Source: Candidatus Corynebacterium faecipullorum
GTDB lineage: Bacteria; Actinomycetota; Actinomycetes; Mycobacteriales; Mycobacteriaceae
Length of the DNA stretch: 23,373 bases
Assembly: GCA_019114925.1 (NCBI GenBank)
Contig: DXEO01000097.1
Location: 1-23,373 of the forward strand
Direction: 5' to 3'
The notes under the pieces were generated by a model that was given only the letters and a program-made list of their open reading frames with translations, did no database searches and had not been told where the DNA came from. Positions 15,401 to 21,237 of this stretch are shown here, piece by piece (positions within the stretch are counted from its first letter, which is position 1; every line of letters starts with the position of its first letter). The translations under genes were made by a program, and so were the position numbers.

Positions 15401-15690
15401 TGGATACCAACGTCACCGAAGAACTGGAGGCTGAGGGCTGGGCTGCGGATGTCATCCGCGGCCTGCAGGATGCCCGCAAGGCCGAGGACTTCGTGGTCAC
15501 CGACCGCATCACCGTGGTCCTGTCTGTCCCAGCGGAGAAGGAGGAGTGGGCCAATCGCCACCGCGAGCACATCGCGGCAGAGGTGCTCGCTGTTGACTTC
15601 GCTGTGACGACCGAGGCCCTCGAGGCTGGTGCCGACAAGAACGTCCACGACGTTCTTAAGGGCGTAACTGCCACGGTGGCCAAGGCCTAA
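12493..15690 (+). CDS. ileS: isoleucyl-tRNA synthetase, eukaryote-like type
   Basis: IleRS charges tRNA-Ile and edits mischarged valine. The protein is 1065 aa, longer than the roughly 930-aa bacterial type I enzyme. PFANGLPHYGH carries the HIGH motif as HYGH (residues 68-71), WTTTPWTLPSN is the Thr-rich part of the CP1 editing domain, and KMSKSKGNYPN (K633 onward) is the KMSKS loop. HYGH and the KxNYP context are features of type II, eukaryote-like IleRS, which is often poorly inhibited by mupirocin. The ATG follows GAAGGA (12479-12484) by 8 nt. The unusually regular, GC-ending codon use fits a highly expressed gene. Expression is expected to be controlled by the T-box leader, and a terminator lies 30 nt after the stop. 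Confidence 0.98.
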   Translation: MSNNPANVGSVYPKVDMTAGSSRFPDMEQEVQKYWKADDTFKASLEQTEGCPEYVFYDGPPFANGLPHYGHLLTGYVKDSVPRYRTMAGNRVPRVFGWDTHGLPAELEAEKQLGITDKAQIEEMGLEKFNEYCAKSVLEYTDEWEEYVNRQARWVDFENGYKTMDLNYMESVMWAFKELYDKGLIYQGFRVLPYSWAEHTSLSNQETRLDDSYKMRQDPTLTVTFPVAGAVEGSAAEQTLADNAELADASFLAWTTTPWTLPSNLALAVHPEVDYVLFKATEGDFAGRTFIMAEALTGTLAKELGEAEVLKTFKGAQLEGFKYQPIFDFFPDVENAYQLLLADYVTTADGTGVVHQAPAFGEDDMLTCQKYGVGLVIPVDEDGKFTSQVPPYEGQLVFDANKAIIKDLKEAGRVVRHVTIEHSYPHSWRSGEPLIYMALPAWFVKVTEFRDRMVELNHNEIEWLPEHIRDGQFGKWLEGARDWNISRTRYWGAPIPAWISDDPEYPRVDVYGSLDELERDFGVRPTSLHRPHIDELTRPNPDDPTGKSTMRRVPDVLDCWFESGSMPFAQKHYPFENKEWFETHSPSDFIVEYSGQTRGWFYVMHALSTALFDRPAYKKVVAHGIVLGNDGLKMSKSKGNYPNVNEVFDRDGSDAMRWFLMSSPILRGGNLIVTEQGIREGVRQAILPIWNAYTFLQLYASQDAKFDVSSTNVLDRYILAKTHDLVKNTNNALANTDIATATEEVRLFADALTNWYVRRSRDRFWEGEETHAEAFNTLYTVLETVSRVVAPLLPHVAEVIYRGLTGERSVHLASYPKAEDYPADAGLVAAMDATRAVASAASSVRKSNKLRNRLPLPKLTVAMPDSARLADFKDIIRDEVNVKDVELTDDVDEVGTFEVVCNAKVAGPRLGKDVQRAIKNLKAGNYERDGEEVIVDGDIRLTADEYTERLKAANPESTARVDGVDGLVVLDTNVTEELEAEGWAADVIRGLQDARKAEDFVVTDRITVVLSVPAEKEEWANRHREHIAAEVLAVDFAVTTEALEAGADKNVHDVLKGVTATVAKA

Positions 15691-15720
15691 GACGACAACG
15701 GCGACGTAAACGGTCGCAGA

Positions 15721-15760
15721 AAAGCTCCGTTCCCCGAATGCGGGAAGCGGAGCTTTGTGC
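15721..15760. terminator. terminator between ileS and the MFS gene
   Basis: AAAGCTCCGTTCCC (15721-15734) pairs with GGGAAGCGGAGCTTT (15742-15756) with one bulged base and a loop of cgaatgc with a flanking C-C side. The stem ends in TTT for ileS, while the opposite strand reads GGAGCTTTTCTG, so the hairpin can serve both convergent genes. Confidence 0.8.
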
Positions 15761-15803
15761 GTCTGTGCACAGGTAGCGCAGGGCGCCGCGACTATTGCGG
15801 GCC

Positions 15804-15844
15804 GGTGCTAGCGGTGCTAGCGGCGGGTGCCTAGCGGCGGGTGC
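15804..15844. repeat. nested tandem duplications over the MFS stop codon
   Basis: GGTGCTAGC occurs twice in tandem (15804-15812, 15813-15821). CTAGCGGCGGGTGC then occurs twice in tandem (15817-15830, 15831-15844). The second 14-bp copy contains the MFS stop codon and its last codons, so the end of the gene is duplicated just downstream. Confidence 0.85.
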
Positions 15845-17201
15845 CGGGCAGGTGCGCGCGCCAGGCAAGGATGACGTTGATGAGGCAGACCAGCGCCAAG
15901 AAGCTGCCGATGCTGAACAAGGCGGTGAAACCGATATAAGGTGCAAGAGCGCTGAAGGCCATAGGGATGAAGAAGCCGGTGTAGGAAATGGAGTAGTATA
16001 CGGCGGTCAGTCCGGCCAGCTCGCGCTCGCCCGCGATGCGCTGGACTTCAGACAAGCCGGCAACGAGTGCTAGGCCGTATCCCGCACCCATCGTCGCAGC
16101 GGCTGCGATGCCGAGCGGCAGGGAGAGCGAGTGGGCGGCGAAGGCCCCAAGGATGGCGCCGACGGTGATGACGAACATGGCAAGGGCTGAGGCGCGCGCA
16201 GACTTATGGGTATCTACCAGTCGGCCCAACATCTGGACGGCGACACCGCAGCCCAGGGTGATAACGGTCATCAGGCCGGAGAAGGCAATGGGGGCATTGC
16301 CTGCTGAATCGGATAACAGCTGTGGCAGCAGCGCGTAGGCTGCTCCCGCACAACCGAATACCCACGGGGCAACGGGCACGACGACGCGCAGGAAACGCTT
16401 GTGCGCGACGGCAGGAATGTGCAGCATCTCCAGCATGTCGCGCACCCGAAGCTCTAAAATGGTGGTCTTGACGTCGCCCCGGCTGGGCTGGCGAGTCTCC
16501 GGGGTATGGAGAATCCATACGGCGGTCAGCAACGTAAGCAGCATGTGGAGGATATATGCCGTGTGGGTCGGCCACGGACCCCACTGGGCCAGCACCGAAG
16601 CGATACCTGCCCCCACGAGGAAGCCTGCGGTCAAGCACAAGGACGCTTTGCGGGCGCCTGCCGCTGGATCTCCACCAGTGCGCGTGATGAGCTCCGTAAT
16701 CCACGTTGAGCCCACGGCCATGACCAATCCCAGGGCCATGCCGCACAAGACGCGCCCCAGCGCGATGATGAGTGGCTCGTTGGGAGCGATGGATAGTAAG
16801 AAGGAGCCCGCCAAAGACAGCGGTGCTGCGGGGAGCAGTAGGGGGCGGCGGCCAAGCAGATCGGAGAGTGGACCGCCGATCAGCAGGGCGGGGATGATGC
16901 CTACCACGTAGGCGGCGAGGAGCCCGTTGACTGTAACCTGGGAAAAATTCGAGGTCTCGCGGTACATTACCAGCAGCGGGGTGAACTCGTTTCCGCCCCA
17001 CGCCACGGCGATCATGGAACCGGCGACGGGAAACCACGCGCGCGTTGACAGCGGAGTTTCGGGGGAGTGGATGGGCGAGCCTGTGGAGGCAGTGCTTTCA
17101 GTGCCTTCAGAACTTTCAGCGATGGTGTCGGCTTCTGTACGGGCGTCGGATTGGGTAGCAGGCGCCTCGACAAGCGGGTTCGAATGCGCGGAGACAGTCA
17201 C
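15831..17201 (-). CDS. MFS transporter of unknown substrate
   Basis: The 456-aa protein has a roughly 50-residue Ser/Thr/Glu-rich N-terminal tail and then about twelve hydrophobic segments. GGPLSDLLGRRP after helix 2 is the MFS motif A; a weaker version, MLGRLVDTHKSAR, lies at the middle of the second half. The central loop (about residues 240-270, RGDVKTTILELRVRDMLEMLH) is cytoplasmic. The GTG start at 17201 overlaps the stop of the upstream regulator gene (GTGA) and has AAGGA about 7-8 nt before it, so both genes are probably co-translated. The substrate cannot be predicted; an exporter or uptake system controlled by the regulator's ligand is the natural guess. Confidence 0.88.
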   Translation of the reverse strand: MTVSAHSNPLVEAPATQSDARTEADTIAESSEGTESTASTGSPIHSPETPLSTRAWFPVAGSMIAVAWGGNEFTPLLVMYRETSNFSQVTVNGLLAAYVVGIIPALLIGGPLSDLLGRRPLLLPAAPLSLAGSFLLSIAPNEPLIIALGRVLCGMALGLVMAVGSTWITELITRTGGDPAAGARKASLCLTAGFLVGAGIASVLAQWGPWPTHTAYILHMLLTLLTAVWILHTPETRQPSRGDVKTTILELRVRDMLEMLHIPAVAHKRFLRVVVPVAPWVFGCAGAAYALLPQLLSDSAGNAPIAFSGLMTVITLGCGVAVQMLGRLVDTHKSARASALAMFVITVGAILGAFAAHSLSLPLGIAAAATMGAGYGLALVAGLSEVQRIAGERELAGLTAVYYSISYTGFFIPMAFSALAPYIGFTALFSIGSFLALVCLINVILAWRAHLPGTRR

Positions 17202-17839
17202 AGTTGCTTCCTTGAGGAATTGAGGTGGGAGTGGAGTTCGGTGAGGTAGGAGTCGATGTCGCCGGTGCGGAGGGCGTCGGCAAGCAAGGCGTGTTGAGCC
17301 ACGAAGGCGCGGGCTTTTTCGACGCTGCGGCCAATGGCCGTGGCGGTAAAACGCTGTTGGCGCTCGCGCAGCGTGTGGCCAAGGTGGGCTAAGAGGCGGT
17401 TGCCGCCGTTGTCCATAATGGTCTGGTGGAATTTTGCGTCCAGTTGGGTGTAGGTACGCAGATCAGAATTGTTGAGGGCGGCTTTCTGTTCCTCGATGGT
17501 GGCATCGAGGACATCGGCAATGAGTTCACGTTCCTCGGGGGATAGCCCACAGATGTGTCGGGCAGAGTTCTCATCCACGAGGAGGCGGGCCTCGTAGACC
17601 TCTCGGATTTCGCGGGGGCTGATGGGCACGACCAACGCGCCGCGTTTGGGGTAAAGCTTTAAAAAGCCTTCCACCTCCAGCCGGAGGAAAGCCTCGCGCA
17701 CCGGGGTTCGGCTCATCCCTAGCTCGGCGGCAAGGGCGGCTTCGGAGAGCATGTCCGAGTCATCGACTTCGTCATCGATGATGCGGCGCTTGAGGTGCTC
17801 ATAGGCCCTTTCTGCGGCAGGTACCTTGTCTTTTTGCAT
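17198..17839 (-). CDS. GntR-family (FadR/FCD-type) transcriptional regulator
   Basis: The N-terminal winged helix-turn-helix is clear (AYEHLKRRI, LSEAALAAELGMSRTPVREAFLRLEVEGFL, then KRGALVVP). It is followed by an all-helical FCD ligand domain with the metal-binding acid/histidine set LDAKFHQTI, QHALLADAL and ELHSHL. FCD regulators usually bind carboxylic acids. I chose the ATG at 17839 (MQKDKV, 213 aa); an earlier in-frame ATG at 17854 would add MHHVC, encoded by the operator itself. Neither has a Shine-Dalgarno sequence. The gene is followed by the MFS transporter with a 4-nt overlap, so it probably regulates that transporter and itself. Confidence 0.9.
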   Translation of the reverse strand: MQKDKVPAAERAYEHLKRRIIDDEVDDSDMLSEAALAAELGMSRTPVREAFLRLEVEGFLKLYPKRGALVVPISPREIREVYEARLLVDENSARHICGLSPEERELIADVLDATIEEQKAALNNSDLRTYTQLDAKFHQTIMDNGGNRLLAHLGHTLRERQQRFTATAIGRSVEKARAFVAQHALLADALRTGDIDSYLTELHSHLNSSRKQL

Positions 17840-17858
17840 GCATACATGATGCATGCAA
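17834..17858. promoter_or_regulatory. perfect inverted repeat, probable GntR operator
   Basis: TTGCATGCAT (17834-17843) and ATGCATGCAA (17849-17858) are exact inverted copies separated by acatg, giving a 25-bp dyad. It covers both candidate start codons of the GntR gene. A dimeric FCD-type regulator bound here would block transcription or early elongation of its own operon. Confidence 0.75.
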
Positions 17859-17906
17859 GAGGGGCTTGATGTCTAGCGCCACACGTCAATCGTGGGGCAT
17901 AGATCA

Positions 17907-17923
17907 CTCATGCCACGCATGAG
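17907..17923. promoter_or_regulatory. second dyad in the gntR-dinB intergenic region
   Basis: CTCATG (17907-17912) and CATGAG (17918-17923) form a perfect inverted repeat with a 5-bp spacer, the same spacer length as the operator 48 bp away, and both carry CATG cores. An overlapping imperfect dyad (17892-17900 with 17910-17916) is also present. It may be an auxiliary operator or part of the gntR promoter. Confidence 0.4.
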
Positions 17924-17954
17924 AGCTAGTTCTCTTTGCCTGCCGAGGGCTTTC

Positions 17955-17982
17955 TTGTGGATGCGAATATATGTTTTAGACT
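17955..17982 (+). promoter_or_regulatory. dinB promoter with degenerate LexA-like box
   Basis: TTGTGG (17955-17960) and TAGACT (17977-17982) have a 16-nt spacer, and the ATG of dinB follows 7 nt after the -10, so the transcript is probably leaderless. GCGAATATATGTTTTA (17963-17978) lies across the spacer and the -10 and shares the GAA...TGTT core and most positions with the corynebacterial SOS box TCGAAC(A)nnTGTTCGA. SOS control is therefore possible but unproven. Confidence 0.5.
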
Positions 17983-17989
17983 TGTAGCT

Positions 17990-19435
17990 ATGCAGCGCTG
18001 GGTTCTTCACATCGACATGGATGCGTTCTTTGCCTCGGTGGAACAGCTCACCCGACCTACCCTGCGCGGCCGTCCGGTGCTGGTGGGAGGGACATCCGGC
18101 CGCGGGGTCGTCGCGGGTGCCTCTTATGAGGCGCGCGCTTATGGTGCGCATTCCGCCATGCCCATGTTCCGTGCGCAGCAGCTCGTGGGGTATCGAGCCG
18201 TGGTGGTGCAACCGCGCCGGGCGGTCTATTCGGCGGCCTCGCGCCGGGTATTTGGGATCATTGCGCAGCACGCCGGGGTCATCGAGCAGCTTTCCATCGA
18301 TGAGGCCTTCATGGAACCGGCCGCACTGCTCGGAGCCACGCCCGCGGAGGTCCGCGAATGGTCGGAGAACCTGCGCCGAGTGATTAGAACGGAGACGGGC
18401 CTTCCCAGCTCTATTGGTGCCGGCGCTGGCAAACAGAGCGCAAAGATCGCCTCGGGGGAGGCCAAACCGGATGGCACCTTCGTGGTCCCGCAGGAGCGCT
18501 TCGAGGAGCTCATTCACCCGCTGCCGGTGGGCAAGCTGTGGGGTGCGGGGCCGGTCACTCAGCAGAAGCTTGCCGCCATCGGGGTGGAGACTATCGGCCA
18601 GCTGGCCGCAATGAGCCGCAAGGAAGTCGAGATTTCGCTCGGCGGGGTGGTGGGGGTGCAGCTGTGGGAGCTTGCCCAAGGAATTGATGAGCGCCCCGTC
18701 GCCCCGCGTGCGATTGCCAAACAAATCTCCACCGAGTTCACCTATCCCACCGACTTGTGCACGGCAGCGGAGGTGGATGCGGCGCTAATCCGCGCGGCGC
18801 ATGGCGCTCATTCCCGTTTGCTGAAGGATGGCCGCGGCGCGCGCACTGTGACGGTGAAGTTGCGGATGACGGACTTTCATATCGAGTCGCGCTCAGCCAC
18901 CTTGCCCTATGCCACCGATGACCTGAAGGTGCTCGAAGCCAAAGCACTGAGTTTGGCGCGCTACCCGGAAGAACTCGGTCCTATCAGGCTGGTGGGCGTG
19001 AGCTACTCAGGGCTGGAGGAGGCCCGCCAAGACGTGCTCTTTCCGGAACTGGACCGTGAGATCGTGCGCCGGGACCCGGACACGGACTATGAAACCGGGG
19101 TCAGTGATTATCTGCCGGGCAGCACATCGGCCCCAGTCAATGTCTCCTCCACGGCGGGTTCCGAAGAAGCGCCGAGCCGCCGGTGGCGCGCTACCCAAGA
19201 CGTCTACCACCCCGATTTCGGCCACGGCTGGATCCAGGGTGCGGGCCACGGGGTGGTGAGCGTGCGCTTTGAAACCCGCGCTACGGGCCCGGGGTTCGTG
19301 CGCTCCTTCGCGGCTGAGGAGGAAAACCTCCGCCCAGCCGATCCGCTGGACTCATTGGCCTGGGAAAACATCCCGGTGGACGAAGACGCCGACCCGGAGG
19401 ATGCGGTAGAGGACCCACCACGAGGGGACAGCTAG
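17990..19435 (+). CDS. dinB: DNA polymerase IV (Y-family)
   Basis: Pol IV is an error-prone translesion polymerase. I chose the ATG at 17990 (481 aa) because MQRWVLHIDMDAFFASVEQ matches the conserved Pol IV N-terminus. The GTG at 17936 would add 18 unconserved residues and lie upstream of the promoter. Catalytic Asp (D9) and SIDEAF with D104/E105 are present, and F14 is the steric-gate aromatic. Palm, thumb (GIGAGAGKQ and KLWGAGPVTQQKL hairpins) and little-finger domains follow in order. An extra C-terminal module from about residue 398 contains WRATQDVYHPDFGHGW and VVSVRFETR, resembling small beta-barrel tails of repair helicases. The stop overlaps the convergent ansA stop by 4 bp. Confidence 0.93.
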   Translation: MQRWVLHIDMDAFFASVEQLTRPTLRGRPVLVGGTSGRGVVAGASYEARAYGAHSAMPMFRAQQLVGYRAVVVQPRRAVYSAASRRVFGIIAQHAGVIEQLSIDEAFMEPAALLGATPAEVREWSENLRRVIRTETGLPSSIGAGAGKQSAKIASGEAKPDGTFVVPQERFEELIHPLPVGKLWGAGPVTQQKLAAIGVETIGQLAAMSRKEVEISLGGVVGVQLWELAQGIDERPVAPRAIAKQISTEFTYPTDLCTAAEVDAALIRAAHGAHSRLLKDGRGARTVTVKLRMTDFHIESRSATLPYATDDLKVLEAKALSLARYPEELGPIRLVGVSYSGLEEARQDVLFPELDREIVRRDPDTDYETGVSDYLPGSTSAPVNVSSTAGSEEAPSRRWRATQDVYHPDFGHGWIQGAGHGVVSVRFETRATGPGFVRSFAAEEENLRPADPLDSLAWENIPVDEDADPEDAVEDPPRGDS

Positions 19436-20367
19436 CCCGCAGTATAAGTCGTGGAGGGTGGCGCCGAACTAAACATCTCTGCCACCGGCGTGCCGGTGGC
19501 AAGTGCCGCGGCGAGCATGATGCGGGCTTGGCCGGCGCGGAATCCGCCGGAGGCCACCGCGCCCATTTCACCCAAGGTGGCGCCACCGCCAGCACCGCCA
19601 TAGGCCAGCTTTGTGACTCCATAAGGCGTGCGGGTGCTAATCACCACGGGCACGCCCGCCTGCAGCGCGCGGGCCACCCCGGCACCCATCTCCGCGCCCA
19701 TGTTTCCGGAGCCCATTGCCTCGATGACGAGGCCGTGGGTGTGGGGGAGGGAGGCGTCGACAAGCGTGGCACCGGCACCCGGGTAGGCCGCGATGATCTC
19801 AACTGGATGTCCGGCCATCGGTGCTAAGGGGAGGAGTGGTACGGCGGAGTCTCCCACCGGCAGCTCCTCAAAGCCGTTGAGCTGCGAAGTGTGCCACTTG
19901 CGCGCTCCGCGCCCAGGGATGGTCTTGCCGCCGAACTGCACCCACACGCCCGGCTTGCCGGAGCGCAGAAGCTCATAGGCCTCGCGTAGGTTGCGTGGGC
20001 CGTCGCCGTCCGGGTGGTCGAAGGCGCGCTGTGCTCCGGTGAGCACGATGGGGCCATCGCCCAAGTCAAAAAGGGACAGCGCCAGCGCGGTCTCCTCCAA
20101 GGAATCTGTGCCATGCGTGATGAGCACGCCGTCGATGTCTGGGCGGGCGAGCTGTTCGCGAACGCACAACAAAAGCTCATCGAGGTCGGCCAACGTAATT
20201 GAGCTGGAGTCCAGGGCGCGGAACTCCACCACCTCGATGTCGTGAGGGCTGCCCGCAGCGCCTAGGGATGCGGCCAGCTGCTGGCCGCTGACGGTGGGGA
20301 CGAGGGAGCCGTCACGGACCGTCGTACAGGCGATGGTGCCGCCGGTGGCGATGAGTGCAAAAGTCAT
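19432..20367 (-). CDS. ansA: L-asparaginase
   Basis: The enzyme hydrolyses L-asparagine to aspartate and ammonia, probably in the cytoplasm since no signal peptide is visible. The 311-aa length is normal for the bacterial type I/II fold. The catalytic set is complete: ATGGTI with T11, ITHGTDS with T87-D88, and ARKWHTSQLNGF with K157. The last conserved block GAGGGATLGEMGAVASGGF is near the C-terminus. The ATG at 20367 has no Shine-Dalgarno sequence; TAGCCT (20379-20374 on this strand) lies 6 nt upstream, suggesting a leaderless mRNA. It is convergent with dinB and divergent from the lipoprotein gene. Glutaminase side activity cannot be judged. Confidence 0.94.
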   Translation of the reverse strand: MTFALIATGGTIACTTVRDGSLVPTVSGQQLAASLGAAGSPHDIEVVEFRALDSSSITLADLDELLLCVREQLARPDIDGVLITHGTDSLEETALALSLFDLGDGPIVLTGAQRAFDHPDGDGPRNLREAYELLRSGKPGVWVQFGGKTIPGRGARKWHTSQLNGFEELPVGDSAVPLLPLAPMAGHPVEIIAAYPGAGATLVDASLPHTHGLVIEAMGSGNMGAEMGAGVARALQAGVPVVISTRTPYGVTKLAYGGAGGGATLGEMGAVASGGFRAGQARIMLAAALATGTPVAEMFSSAPPSTTYTAG

Positions 20368-20403
20368 GCCAGCAGGCTACTACAGGCGCGCACCTGCGCG
20401 GGA

Positions 20404-20419
20404 AACCCAGGGCTGGGTT
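20404..20419. promoter_or_regulatory. 16-bp palindrome in the ansA-lipoprotein intergenic region
   Basis: AACCCAGGGCTGGGTT has perfect 7-bp arms (20404-20410, 20413-20419) around a 2-bp centre. It overlaps the expected -35 position of the lipoprotein promoter, whose -10 is probably TAGAGT (20429-20434), and lies 25 bp from the ansA -10 candidate. This is the geometry of an operator for one or both genes. Confidence 0.5.
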
Positions 20420-20473
20420 CGCGGGCGCTAGAGTAAAAGGGATAAACCACGATCCCCTACGTGAGGAGTATTT

Positions 20474-21118
20474 GTGAAATCCTTCAAGCTGAGCGCCGCC
20501 GTCCTGGCTCTGGGTGCCGCGACTGCCCTGTCCGCCTGCTCGTCTTCTGAGGATGCAGCGAGCGAGAGTAGCTCTGCTGCTAAGCCTTCGGGCGAAACCT
20601 CCGCCTCGCAGGCGGTCTCCACCGAGATGCCTACCGTGGAGCAGCTCAACGAGATCCTGGCCAAGGCCGCCGATCCGAACCTTCCCCAGGAAGAGAAGGT
20701 GCAGCTGGTTCAGGGCAGCGAGACGGCGCCGGAGCTTTTCGACGTCATGTCGCAGTCCCAGGCCGAGTCTGGTGCCACCTTCGAGGTCGTGGCTCCGGTC
20801 ATCCCGGGCCTCGTGCCGGATTCCGCGCTGGCGACTGTCCACATCAATACCCCGGATGGCCAGCAGCAGACCGCCGACCAGGTGGAGTTCATCAACGAGG
20901 GTGGTACATGGAAGTTGTCTAAGACTTGGGCTTGTGTCTTGGTCACCAACATCGTCCCGCCGGAAGAGGTGCCGGAGATGTGCGCCGATTCCGTACCGGA
21001 GGACGCAGCGGCGCCTGCCGACGCCCCCGCTGAAGGCGAGGAAGCGCCTGCCGAGGAGGCCCCTGCCGAGGCTCCTGCAGCGGACGCTGAGGCTCCCGCC
21101 GAGGCCCCGGCCCAGTAA
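20474..21118 (+). CDS. secreted lipoprotein with MTB12-like domain
   Basis: The GTG start is preceded by GAGGAG (20463-20468) with a 5-nt gap. The signal peptide MKSFKLSAAVLALGAATALS ends in the lipobox LSAC, so C22 is the lipidated residue. After a Ser/Ala linker, residues about 53-165 (PTVEQLNEILAKAADPNLPQ, VEFINEGGTWKLSKTW) resemble the C-terminal domain of the mycobacterial low-molecular-weight antigen MTB12 family, whose role is unknown. The last ~40 residues are an Ala-Pro-Glu repeat tail (APAEEAPAEAP), acidic and likely extended in the cell envelope. It would be processed by LspA, encoded 1.1 kb downstream. A strong terminator follows. Confidence 0.88.
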   Translation: MKSFKLSAAVLALGAATALSACSSSEDAASESSSAAKPSGETSASQAVSTEMPTVEQLNEILAKAADPNLPQEEKVQLVQGSETAPELFDVMSQSQAESGATFEVVAPVIPGLVPDSALATVHINTPDGQQQTADQVEFINEGGTWKLSKTWACVLVTNIVPPEEVPEMCADSVPEDAAAPADAPAEGEEAPAEEAPAEAPAADAEAPAEAPAQ

Positions 21119-21136
21119 ACCCGGCCGAGAAACCTA

Positions 21137-21190
21137 AGCGCCCACCACCCACTGGTTCTTCTGCCAGTCAGGCGGTGGGCGCTGTGTTTT
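21137..21190. terminator. strong terminator between convergent lipoprotein genes
   Basis: AGCGCCCACC (21137-21146) and GGTGGGCGCT (21174-21183) pair perfectly, and the inner ACTGG/CCAGT (21151-21155, 21164-21168) forms a second stem on top. The tail gtgtttt follows for the + strand, while the other strand ends in TTAGGTTTC. It probably serves both genes. Confidence 0.85.
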
Positions 21191-21237
21191 CTGGAAACCC
21201 GTGATGCGGCTGCCGTGTGCAGTCGGATAGGCGGTGG

